Assembly (NCBI GenBank): GCA_017165825.1
Contig: CM029368.1
Location: forward strand, 31,342,008 to 31,406,007
From: Hepsetus odoe
Lineage: Eukaryota > Chordata > Actinopteri > Characiformes > Hepsetidae
Direction: 5' to 3'
DNA: 64,000 bases
In this document: piece after piece, positions 47,401 through 57,292 of the stretch
Position numbering within the stretch: position 1 is the first letter of the stretch
Layout: every line of letters starts with the position of its first letter
Program-made: the position numbers and the translations under genes
The notes under the pieces: model-generated
Database searches by the model: none
Seen by the model: the letters and a program-made list of their open reading frames with translations, nothing else
Told to the model about the DNA's origin: nothing

Positions 47401-49731
47401 AGGCCAACACTCCTTTGGCCATGGGATCAGTGATGCCCAAGGCCCCCCTGGTAGGCACATCTGTGGTCCCCATAGGTAGCATTCCTTTGAGCAGGGCATC
47501 AGTGACACCCATGACTCCCATTTCGCTAAAACCTGTGCTCCTCAAGGCTGTCACTCCTTTAGCCAGGGGATTAGTGACGCCCATGGCCCCCCATGCAGAC
47601 ATGCCTGCGGCCCAGGTTTCTATTTCTTCCCTGGCTTCTGTTGTAAGCATGAGTGGCTCTGTGACATCCAGTACACATGCTGCTGGCACAGCTGTGGCCA
47701 AGAACTCTGAGACTCACTTGGCTACCAAAGCCAGTACACCCAAGGCCATCATCCGCTGCACACAGTTGGCCCTTGTCCGATGCAAGCCCTTGGCCAAGAT
47801 CTCTGGGGTTCCCTTGTCCCCAAAGAAGCCCAGACATGTCCCAGGCACAACCGTTGGTCCTTCTGCTACAGCAATAACCCTTTCCCGGATCCGAAACCGG
47901 CGTCAGACCTATAAGCAAGGTGAGCTGCCTGGTTCTTTTATCAGTACTGTCAAACTTCAAACTCTCTGATGGCACTCTTGCTTTATATAACTTCAGTTTG
48001 GTCACTGTGGTATAACTGTTGATGTATGCCCAAATGTGATGAGCTGCAGAGAATCTCTTCATCAATAGAAGAGAGACTGTCCATACAAAACTTTATCAGT
48101 CTTTGGGTGGTGGTGGTCTAGTGGTAGGGTACTTGCCTATGGACCTATGGCTCAAGAGGTCCCAGGTTCGAATCCTGCCTCTGGCACAACTACAGGGGGA
48201 CTGTCCCTGTAATTAGGACATGGAATTTGCTCTGGATAAGAGTGTCTGCTAAAAACCGTAAACTTCTCTTGTCAAGATTCTATCAATTTTAACCCATTCT
48301 TCTACTTAATACAATTTCAGTTAGTGTTTCAAGAACCATGTACTTTCGCAATAAGCATTGAAATGTATTGACCACCCAACGTTCCAGATTTGCATCAAGT
48401 CTGGACAGGTCACACCTCTACAATTTTCTTCCTAAAATATGCCTGTCAGTCGTCTTAAGCATGAAGATGGGTGAAAAGTGGACTAAAATGGTGTGGCTGG
48501 TGATCTTCAGTTGACAGTTGATGCTGTTAAAATGTTAGGTTTTTTTTTTTTGGTTTTTTTTTTTTTTTTTTTTTGGAGGATAGTGACTTGTTCATTCAGT
48601 AGAGCTTCTTGACACCAAGCTTTGTAGTTTTGCACCTGAACTGCTTAGATTTATAGTTTGTACAATAAGCTTTGATTAATAATACAGAGACTTTAACATT
48701 GCAAGATCATTGCAGTTGAGATGCCATTTCAACATGTTGCAAAAATCATGTTGTCAAACACAAATTAACTTTATACCCTATGCTATTTACGATTATCATT
48801 TACAGGCTGCAGGGTTCCTACTAGCCAGAGACTGCCATGCTATCCAGGAGCAACAGCTGCTCAGTGCCTGGAAAAAGGATGCTGCATGGACATGATAACA
48901 TCTACATGTTACTACCCTGTGAATGGTATGGTATATTGTGGAGGTAACTTGGGCATTAGGTGCTCATGGAAATGAGTAACCAGTTTGGCAGGGAAAAGGT
49001 GATTAGTATATATGTGTGTTAGTTTTGGAGACTCTAAGATCATTCTGCCTGGATGGAAAATGGAAATGGTTAGGATAAATTCTAAGAGGCTCCCTTGCTC
49101 TAATTGTAACTAATCCACTCTAATGGCCATAACAGGACCACCAGCTTTCCAAAAATGAGTCAAATTTGTAGATTAAATTAGAAGTCTTGAAATGGTGCAT
49201 AAAAATGGATCTTGTTAAAGTACAGATGCTGAGATTATACCCACTTGCAGAAACAATTTTATACTTAATCCAATTATTGTGACTTCCTACTTTTGTGAGC
49301 AACTCTTTAACCAATTTTTTTTCTACTTTATAGAGTGCACAGCTGATGGGCATGTTGTGTTTACTGTTCCCTCAAACATCACAAGGCCCCCCCTGAACCC
49401 TGCAGTTTTGACTGTGGCAGGGAAATGTGGCTATAAGCCTGTGATTTCCAACAAAGACTTTGCTGTCTTTAAATTCCATATGGATGAATGCAGAGCTCAT
49501 TCTTACGTGAGTTTGGTTTTTTTTTTTTTTTTCCCTTGAATCCTTTTAAATTTAATCCTGGAATTGAAGTTTTGTTTTTTCCTTTATGTAGCAAATTGGG
49601 CTAACAACTATTTACTTGGCTGAAGTGCAGTCAGCTTTAGGGGCACTTGGTGTCAAGAATGGGAAAGCCACCATAGATCATGATTTCAGGTGAGTCTGAT
49701 TTGTGTATAAGGTGTGTTTCCTTACAAAGGA

Positions 49732-49778
<47 letters not shown>

Positions 49779-51829
49779 CCTTTTCATCTTAAACAGCAGG
49801 TTGAAGTTGAGTGTTTTGAAATTCCTGCTCAAAATTGTTGGAATAGCCCTGTCCCGTCTAACCAATGAATGTTTCCAAGTGAATTCCAGCAGGTTTTGGG
49901 GGAGGGGGGGATGCCTCTGTACTAGAAGCCTAAACTTGAGTTAAGAACTACTGAGTGGTTTTCAAATTGTCTCAGATTTCCTGTCAAGAATACCTTCATC
50001 TTAACTTTGTTTCAGACTGATCATCGAGTGTCACTACTCAAAGGCCAGCTCACATAAAGGACACGTCTCAGCCAGGGCTGGGTACATGGTGATGGCTCCC
50101 AACCTGCCACCTGTGTTGAAGGCCAAAGGACTATTTGTAATTCAGCTCTGGATTGCAGAGGGTAGGGGTCATTAAGGAATGGCACTTGGTGCACCACAAC
50201 AAATGCAGAGAAGCGTTTTGACCTATCTACCCATATGAAGCAGAGGGCAGACATGTACAGTGCTGGACAGCAGTGTTGAGAGTGCCTTGGATGATGGTAC
50301 TTCAGGGTAACCTGCTGGTCTGACACCAAATTCATGATCATGGGTCCTTGTTTCTAAAAACTAGGCAAACAACTGCTGCTTATTTGAAAATTGACTAGTC
50401 AGTGCTGGATTTTTATATTTAAAACGACTTGAATTTCCTTTGCAGATGAGACCTTCTCCAAATTCCTCCCTCATCACCAGCCCTTGAGAAAAATCCTGGG
50501 GAAATCGGTGTACCTGGAAGTGCGTCTAAATTCCCCAACGCCTGCAGCAACTCTGCTGGTGCACTACTGTGTGGCCTACCCTCACTCAGCTAAGAGTGTC
50601 TTGATTCTACTGTATGATGGGTAGGTTGGGAAATCCGTTTGCAAACAGCAGCACATTTAAGATAACTGCAGTTGCAATTACAAGATGAACATTTTCAAAC
50701 ATGCTTCCTTTGGTATGTTCTCTAAAGCCAACATTTTAATGAATCTTCCTAATGAGCATGATTTTAAGAGAATTTATTTTTTTTCTTCTTTCCCCCTCCA
50801 ATGAATCCTCCATCAAAATGCTATGGCCTTGCCAAAGTGTCCTCAGTGAGACAATACATTGGGGAGCATAGTAGCTGTGGTTGCTGAGTGACTTCATTTC
50901 AATAAATTATGAAGCTGTAACTGTAGTGCCTTGTACTGCTTATAGGAAGCGGAACAACCCTGATCTCAGCACTCCTGTCTACATTTTGTTTTTAACCATT
51001 TAGTTTCTGGTAGATTTAATTTGATGTCCAGTCATTTTGTTGCACCTCAATTTTTCCGCAGTTGCGCCAAACCCTTTGATTTGGACACCTCAACCCTCCA
51101 CATGGCCAAGGCACCTCAGAATCGACATCAACACCGTTATGAAGTTAAAGATTTCAAGTTCATGGACCAATCCATTAACAAACAACTCGATGAGGAGGTG
51201 CAGTAGTCGCAATTACTCAGGACTGTTTTAAAATATAAGATGCCCTGATGGTTTTTCTTTCCCCTCGCAGATTTACTTTATGTGCTCTACTGAGGTCTGC
51301 ATGCCTTCGAAGGCTGCATGTAAGCGGATGTGCTATGAGGTACACTTTTGTTATGTACCTTTTTCAGAACTGGAGCTGCAAAGCAGCCAAAGTTGAAATG
51401 GTCATTGCTACATTGATTCCAGATCAGAACCTGTTCACCAGGGATTTGCCTAAAGTCTTCGATCACACATCTCCACATTTGAAGATCAGTCCTCTATGAA
51501 AAGTAATAATTGACTTCTAGCGATGCCAACTTGCCAGTCCAATAAAAAAAAAAAGAGAAACTTGGACTCGGATCTCTTGGCTGATCTTTTAAATCTAAAT
51601 ATTTAACCATGTTAATTGTGATGGTTCTGGTCCAAATTTGACCTTTTTGTGGGAAGCCGACCCTGACAGTCTAGTTTGTAGGTTCAAGGGTTTCTGACAT
51701 TGAGCATCTGCATAGTGTTAAGCAGAGACATAAAGGGTAATTGCATAGAACTGTGAAGCTGCTTATTCATAACTGCTGGCTAAATGTTCATGTAACAATG
51801 AATCTCTTTCTCTTCTCTAGGAGGCTTAG
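44489..51829 (+). CDS. ZP1/ZP4-like egg-envelope protein, copy 7 (intact, 11 coding exons)
   Basis: Exons: 44489-44789, 45111-45229, 45822-47919, 48806-48925, 49334-49506, 49592-49689, 50016-50161, 50446-50620, 51062-51197, 51271-51339 and 51821-51829, giving 3444 nt or 1147 residues. All phases agree with copy 6. Exons 7, 8 and 10 are each one codon shorter. Order: signal peptide (MLSLQAKGLLFLLCC), ZP-N-like module, about 650 residues of TP/GSV/MAP repeat, RIRNRRQ, trefoil (LPCYPGATAAQCLEKGCC), then the ZP module from ECTADGHVVF to CKRMCYEEA. There is no transmembrane segment. The repeat family of exon 3 differs completely from that of copy 6 and of copies 1-5, while the flanking modules are conserved. 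Likely a secreted egg-coat protein. The expression site (ovary or liver) is not shown by the sequence. Confidence 0.9.
46430..47110 (+). repeat. 63/72-bp repeat with 270-bp higher-order unit in exon 3 of copy 7
   Basis: Basic units encode GTPLVPEANTPFARGS plus VTPVA (21 residues) or VMPMAPVV (24 residues). The order 24-24-21-21 repeats as a 90-residue, 270-nt block: the marker CCTGAGGAAAACACTCC lies at 46491 and again at 46761. Related, less ordered units span 45990-47600. Confidence 0.9.
48102..48262 (+). mobile_element. tRNA-derived SINE with L2-type tail in intron 3 of copy 7
   Basis: Head GGTGGTCTAGTGGTAGGGTA, B-box GGTTCGAATCC at 48165-48175, tail CTCTGGATAAGAGTGTCTGC ending in GTAAAC. 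Confidence 0.85.
49736..49778 (+). repeat. Homopolymer T tract (43 nt) in intron 6 of copy 7
   Basis: Uninterrupted run of T shortly after the exon 6 donor. Its true length is uncertain in any sequencing read. Shorter T tracts lie at 48541-48574 and 49518-49532. Confidence 0.9.
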
Positions 51830-51868
51830 CCAAGATCGGTGCTGGCACTTGTTATCTCAAAGTTCTCC

Positions 51869-51874
51869 AATAAA
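51869..51874 (+). terminator. Polyadenylation signal of copy 7
   Basis: AATAAA 40 nt after the stop codon, in the same place as in the other copies. Confidence 0.75.
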
Positions 51875-53210
51875 ATGTTAATTCTGAAACCCATCCAACA
51901 TTTGAATGACTATCAATGGACGTTTCATCTTCAATCATTTTAAAGGGTCATTCTGGTGCAGGAAGCCACATGAGCAACAGGATATTAACCTCAGTATTGT
52001 TAACAAACGATGCTGCGATCCATCCTTAATGCTTAGGCCTTAAAGGTATCTAAATCTGTTTAGTGTCCAAAGCTTGCTTCTGAAGTGAAAGTGATTATTT
52101 GTCATTGTGAAACAAAACACGGCACAGTGAGACAAAACAAAATGCATCCTCTGCTTTTCACTCCTATACACCGTGCAGTAGAGGGCAGCTATTTAATAGG
52201 CCTGCGAAGCAGTGATTGGGACTGTACATTGCTCAAGGGTACCTCAGGCCAATTTACTGGTCTGGGATTTGAACCTATGACCATCTGATCCTGGGGCCTA
52301 GTCCCTAATCCCTAACCACTAGGCCACCACTACCCCAAATATTGTGTTGGTATGCAGTTGCTCTCATAACCCCTGGAAGTCAAATTGGTTTCATAAAATA
52401 AATCTCTGCAAACTACATAGTATTATATGCTATAAAAGCAACTTCTTTCACCATTAAGCTGCTGTTTCTGTGCTGGTATTTACAAAGCAGTTGTCTTGGT
52501 AGTGGCCTAAAACCATCTAAATGACTAAGCTCTGAATGTGGCTTGAGAAGTTATAGTGTTGTGTGGGGAGTTTGATTAGAGCCCTTCATATTGGTAGAAA
52601 TGTTCAACCTCTGGACTCAATCACATTTAACCTTATCAGCCACAGAAAAAGCATGTAACTCCAGTTAATTTTCAGTTTAATGCTGTGATATGGGGGTTTC
52701 CTTGTGAGGTCCTAATAAATCAGAACTTGAACAGCTGAGATAAAGCTGTAGCACTTTCACTTGATAAATTCAATAAACAAGCATTAATGGTGATCAAGAT
52801 TTTTTTATCAAAACTGAATGATTAGTAACTCAAGGTATCCAAGAGAAATAAAAAGCAGCTGCATTACTGAAAGAATTCCAGTCACGAGTTTAATTCTGAG
52901 GTACAAAATCAGTGGTTCGTAAACAGCTCATTGTACGGTTACCTATTCCGATTTCTTTACAAAATCTGTGACGGAACCCCTTTGTCACCAAACGTGTTTT
53001 ATTTATTCTCCAGTGAACCATTTCATTTACTGCCCAGTGACCCTGCCTGTCTCCTGGTAAGGTAAAATAGCAATATAACTAAAACTATCACCTTCCAATA
53101 ATAGGTTTTAAGAACACATTAGTTTGAAAATTTCTCAAAAAGCCCAAAACAGTATGACCCTATTATGACTTAATGACATGACAATTTTGTGACAATTTTT
53201 TTACAAAACA
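51875..53210. other. Intergenic stretch between the ZP array and txnl4a
   Basis: No gene seen. It contains a reversed SINE fragment at 52165-52338 and otherwise apparently unique AT-rich sequence. It marks the right end of the ZP array. The next gene lies on the opposite strand, so copy 7 and txnl4a converge. Confidence 0.6.
52165..52338 (-). mobile_element. tRNA-derived SINE fragment, reversed
   Basis: The - strand reads GGGGTAGTGGTGGCCTAGTG, a diverged B-box region and GAGGTACCCTTGAGCAATGT, as in family A elements. Confidence 0.75.
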
Positions 53211-53216
53211 TTTATT
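53211..53216 (-). terminator. Polyadenylation signal of txnl4a
   Basis: TTTATT on the + strand, AATAAA on the - strand, about 200 nt after the txnl4a stop codon. This is the best-placed candidate for the 3' end. Confidence 0.5.
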
Positions 53217-53414
53217 CACAACATGAATATAAGACAAAAAAAAAAGTAAAACCACCAATGTTTCTAAATGTTAATGGCTTAAATAAAAAGCAAAATTCCA
53301 ACAGAAGGCCACTTCAGTGTCCACATGGCCTCAAATAACGTTCAAGTATTGTCCACTGAAGACGTCCATCTTTTAACAACCTGTAGTACTGACAAAGAAA
53401 TAAAGGGAAGAAAA

Positions 53415-55392
53415 TCAGTATCTGTATTTGGTTGAGTAGTCTTTTGGAGATACCACTAGACCTCTTCCTTTCCTTGCACCCCTGTAGACCGTCTCAATAA
53501 TGTCTATCATCTCTTGTTTGTCCTCCATGGTCCAGTTGATCTTGTTGTTGTTACCTGTCCCAAGGTCAATCATGATGTGTTTGTTCCTGTACATAAAAGC
53601 ATTGAAGAACTGAATGTCTATTATGCCAATAGTGACAAACTTCATACTCTCATGATCATCTCTAACAAAGTGCATCTGAGTCCACATGCTACCCTCCCAC
53701 AAACAACCATCTCACTGTGATGAGACAACTATCATTGACTATGACCAATTAACTAATCAATCCCACATAACTAGTTTTTCATGGCAAAAACACAGTTTAA
53801 GTCATTTACTCCAGAAGGGTATTCAAGTTAAGTTGCAGTTATCACACAAAACTCATCAAGGCACAACATTTTTTTATTAAAGAAAATCCACAAACCAAAC
53901 TGATTTAATCTTAAAAAGTACACCCTGCTTTATCAAACGGACTAAAGTGGAATAGCCTTTGCACTCACCTGAAAAAGAACATGACGGTGCAAGGGTCATA
54001 TAATTCATACATCTTGTTGAAATCTGGCACTTCTGTGATGTCTACCAAGTAAATCACTGCAAAATTCTTCACCTAGAGTTAATATATTAAAAAAAAGTTT
54101 CAATTAATAGTCCAGTTCAATAGTATTGAACAGAAATATCTAATTTCCATTTACATTTAGCAGACGCTCTAATCCAGAGCAACTTCACATTCCTAATCAC
54201 GGTCCCCCTGGAGCAACCTGGGATTAGGGATTTGCTCAGGAACCAAATGGTGGCAGTGCAGGAGGTGGGATTCGAACCTGTGACCTCTTGGTCCATGGGC
54301 GAGTATCCCAACACTGGAGCACCATCCAGTAGCTGCACATGGATGTAAATGGACAAATAAACACCAAAAAAAATATGCAGCCTCCGAACGCTCCATTAGG
54401 ACTAAACAGATTAATTGGCAAATACATTCTACACCAGCGTGTACCTCTGAATAAGGGTGATTTGAAGTATGTATATGGAAGATTTGACCCAAGCAGACTT
54501 ATCTTCTAAAATTTAAAACGCTGCTGCAAGACTCGTCTTCAACTATCCTAAGTTCTCTTCTTCCACTCCTCTGCTGCGGGACCTACACTGGCTCCCAGTG
54601 GCTGCTCGTATCAGGTTTATAACTTTAACTCTCGCTTACAAGGTTAACAACAGTCTTGCACCCTTTTACCTGACTGCTCTAATCAAACACTGCGTCTCTT
54701 CACATCCTCTCAGACCATCAAGCACTGCTCATCTTGAACCCCCACCGTTGAAAAAAAGAGGAAGACACGCATCGAGAGACTTCTCAGTTCTGGCCCCTCA
54801 GTGGTGGAACAAACTCCCCCCGATGGTCAGAACTGCTGAATCCCTTGCTGTCTTCAAACGTAGATTAAAGACCCACCTGTTCATGGAATTTCTCAAGGAA
54901 TAATCTTTCCAAACTATATACTCTCCTACCTCTTCTCCTTCCTTCCCTCAAACCTCTGCTCTCTTTCCTATTTTTTTAAGATAAAAAAGTATATACTTGT
55001 CATAGGGGCACTTAGTTAGTTGCTTAGGTTGTACTAGCTAATCAGCAGTTGCTGATCTGAGCTGGTTACCATGATGATGATCTAATGTGGAAACAGAGCC
55101 CTGTTGTAAGTCGCTCTGGATAAGAGCGTCTGCTAAATGCTGTAAATGTAAATCTACTGGACCAACAAGAATGTCCTGCAATGAAGAGAAATCTGCAATC
55201 GTGGGCTCCTGCACTTCGACCCCAGGTCCTTGAAGTTACCTTTTCGGCAATGCTGTATAAAACCTCGTCCATCTTCATGCACGTTGGGTCCCAATCGTGA
55301 CCGAAGCGGATAACGAGCACTCGGTCCTCTTCTGAGAGAATAGCCTGATCGACTTGCCAGCCGTTGTGGAGATGTGGAAGCATGTAAGACAT
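53415..55392 (-). CDS. txnl4a: Thioredoxin-like protein 4A (spliceosomal U5 snRNP protein Dim1)
   Basis: Three coding exons on the - strand: 55392-55240, 54072-53969 and 53586-53415. All have GT-AG borders and together encode 142 residues, the length of vertebrate TXNL4A. The protein starts MSYMLPHLHNGWQVDQAIL, carries the thioredoxin-like fold segment VLVIRFGHDWDPTCMKMDE without a CxxC redox pair (as known for Dim1), and ends KDYSTKYRY. Dim1/TXNL4A is a core part of the U5 snRNP and is needed for pre-mRNA splicing in the nucleus. A reversed SINE and a LINE 3' end lie in intron 1. An acceptor at about 55413 shows that the 5' UTR is split. Identification is near certain because the family is highly conserved. 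Confidence 0.97.
54150..54330 (-). mobile_element. Reversed tRNA-SINE with L2-type tail in txnl4a intron 1
   Basis: The - strand gives a tRNA-like head, B-box GGTTCGAATCCC, and ends AGAGCGTCTGCTAAATGTAA. It is the same family as at 48102 and 30152. Confidence 0.8.
54512..55152 (+). mobile_element. 5'-truncated L2-like LINE with reverse-transcriptase C-terminus and 3' tail
   Basis: An open frame from 54517 to 54903 reads NAAARLVFNYPKFSSSTPLL, then RDLHWLPVAARIRF, ending in VFKRRLKTHLFMEF: the C-terminal end of an L2-clade LINE polyprotein. About 250 nt later the element ends in GTCGCTCTGGATAAGAGCGT, CTGCTAAATGCTGTAAATG, a hairpin plus short repeat tail. The same tail closes the family B SINEs of this window. 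It sits antisense in txnl4a intron 1. Confidence 0.85.
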
Positions 55393-55412
55393 TGTGGCTC
55401 AAGAGAAGTTTT

Positions 55413-55990
55413 CCTAAAAAATAAATAAGAGTTCAAGCCTTCATTCAGAGTGTTACACTGAGCTGAGCTCAAAATCGAGTCTGAAAACAAACACGAATGT
55501 AAAATAAGGTAGAAACTACAGCTCAAAACAGTTAGCAAGCTAGCAATCTGGCTCAGCGGAGACAAAGTAGACCCATAGACTCACCCGTAACGGAAAAAAG
55601 GCTTTATGAGTTAAACAAGGAATAAGTCATAAAACAATGAGTAAAAAGGCTTTGTAAAGCGTATTTCTGCAATTATTCGTTAGCTTAGCAATGAGTTCAT
55701 CTTCTGCGAAGGTTTTTCTGGAAAGTTCGAATGAGGACTGAGCCGTTTTCCACAGGAAAGATCAAGTCGAAGGTTTGAAACAGCAACATTAGATAGACTT
55801 ACCTCCACTATCGTAAAGGTGGTGTTTAGGTACAATATATGATGAATAATATTCAGGTTTTGGGTCTCGACCAGTCTTGTTCGGCTGTTTTGTTTTCAGA
55901 GCCGATAAAGGGGAGCAGCGCGTGCAGCGCCGCTCTGTGGACTGGAGGAAACGACAGCGGCGCCTTGGGAATAAAATGAACGTGAAAGTG
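55413..55990 (-). promoter_or_regulatory. txnl4a 5' UTR and probable promoter region
   Basis: An acceptor (TTTTTTAG then GAAAACTTC on the - strand) ends an intron about 20 nt before the txnl4a ATG. Possible noncoding-exon donors on the - strand are at 55803 (GTGGAG then GTAAGTC) and at about 55587 (ACGG then GTGAGTC). A CpG-rich patch at 55895-55970 (GAGCAGCGCGTGCAGCGCCG) is a plausible promoter. Which donor is used cannot be settled without transcripts. Confidence 0.4.
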
Positions 55991-56048
55991 ATTGTTTGCC
56001 AGAATAGAGCGCACTGCACTGGACAGATCACCAGTTCACCGCTAAAAC

Positions 56049-56068
56049 ACACACACACACACACACAG
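56049..56068. repeat. (CA)n microsatellite
   Basis: Ten CA units directly upstream of a degenerate segment and a SINE at 56218. Confidence 0.85.
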
Positions 56069-56217
56069 AGTGGGCAATTTAGCACCTCCAGTCCACATGA
56101 CATGTATGTCTGTGGATGGAGAAAGGAAACCAGAGTTCCAGGAGGAAACCCTCACAGGACAATATGCAAACTCCACACCGAAAGGACCCGGACGGTCCTG
56201 CCCGGGAAACAGACCCA

Positions 56218-56466
56218 GGGCAGCGGTGGCCTAGTGGTTAGGGAGTTGCCCCCGCATTGGAAGATTGTGGGTTTGATTCCCTCACCAGTAGGTTGCCCTG
56301 AGGTACCCTCGAGCAAGGTACCGTCCCCGTCACTGCTCCCCGGGTGCTTTCAATAGCTGCCCACTGCTGCACGGTGTTTGCATGGGTTAAATGCAGAGGT
56401 CCAATTTCGTTGTGGTTCACTGTGTGCTGTGCTGTGACCTCGCCATGACAAGGGTTGTCACTTTCA
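56218..56466 (+). mobile_element. tRNA-derived SINE (family A), well preserved
   Basis: GGGCAGCGGTGGCCTAGTGG head, GGGTTTGATTCCC B-box region, GCTCCCCGGGTGCTTTCAAT body, CATGACAAGGGTTGTCACTT end. A reversed related fragment follows at about 56580-56668. Confidence 0.85.
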
Positions 56467-57023
56467 GGATCTTCTCGCCGTGAGGTGACAAAGCTACCCA
56501 CCCCGCCACCGTGCTGCCCCAGTGCACCACAACAAAATGCTCAATCTGCACATCCATCCACTACATCCAGTGCCCAGGACACAGTGTTGGGGGTGGTAAC
56601 CTACTGCTCTGGACTCAAAACCAGAACCTGCTGATCCTGGGGTTGGGTCCCTAACCACTAGCCCACAATACTACACTTTTCAATCTTTTTTTCAATTCAA
56701 CTAATAGCAAGTCTGGTATCCCAGTATGAACACAGAAAAATGACGGATGGTATCTGTGTTCATTTTCTGGAGAAAAAAGAATTCAGTTTAATACAAACGC
56801 ATCTACATTTTGGTCCCTGGAAACTCAAACACTTGATTCAGCACCACTTTTTATAACTGTTAAACTGAAAACCCATGCAGATCCAAATGAATTCTTTTTT
56901 TAACTGGGAAGTGTAGCAACATCCCATAATCATTTACCAAAATACGCTGGTTTCAAACAATATACACACACATTGTTATTTCAAACATATATTTTAGGAT
57001 TAAAGTCAAAGTGCTGAAAGTCA

Positions 57024-57233
57024 CCATTCTTGTCATTGTGCGTAGACATCACAACACAGTGAACCACAACCAAATTACTCCTCTCCATGTTACCCACCCA
57101 CACTCATGCAGAAGGGGGCAGCTATTGAAAGCACCCGGAGAGCAGTGATGGGGACGGTACCTTGCTCAAGGGTATCTCAGGACAACCTACTGCTCAGGGA
57201 TTCGAACCCACAATCTTTTGATCCAGGGGCCAA
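57024..57233 (-). mobile_element. tRNA-derived SINE, reversed
   Basis: The - strand reads from a tRNA-like head (CCCCTGGATCAAAAGATTGT, GGTTCGAATCCC B-box) through GAGCAAGGTACCGTCCCCAT to a CACAATGACAAGAATG end. Confidence 0.8.
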
Positions 57234-57292
57234 CTGGATCAGAACCAAAACCAAAAAGAAGTAGTATTAGCAGAACCGTTTTAATGTGTAAC

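Larger units (their letters stand above)
1..51874 (+). other. Tandem array of seven ZP1/ZP4-like egg-envelope gene copies
   Basis: Seven head-to-tail copies of one gene plan can be followed by conserved exons: exon 1 starts at 4634, 11498, 17964, 24752, 32328 and 44489, and copy 1 enters the window inside its exon 3. Spacing between starts is about 6.9, 6.5, 6.8, 7.6 and 12.2 kb. Copies 1-5 match one another through introns and spacers, so they are recent duplicates. Copies 6 and 7 match the others mainly in exons and the promoter block, so they are older. ZP1/ZP4-type proteins are structural parts of the egg coat in vertebrates. The array may continue to the left of the window. Confidence 0.9.

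Noticed and set aside
46235..47701. Long - strand open frames opposite exon 3 of copy 7 (up to 324 codons, two frames)
   Set aside because: Repeat units of 63 and 72 nt keep several frames open at once. Only the + strand frame joins neighbouring exons in phase.
48102..48190. tRNA gene (clear B-box GGTTCGAATCC and A-box-like sequence)
   Set aside because: The sequence does not fold into a full cloverleaf with an acceptor stem and continues into a shared SINE body and tail. It is a SINE head. The same applies to the other B-box hits in the window.
55877..56356. 159-codon + strand open frame
   Set aside because: It runs from the CpG-rich 5' region of txnl4a through a CA repeat into a SINE, with no coding signal.
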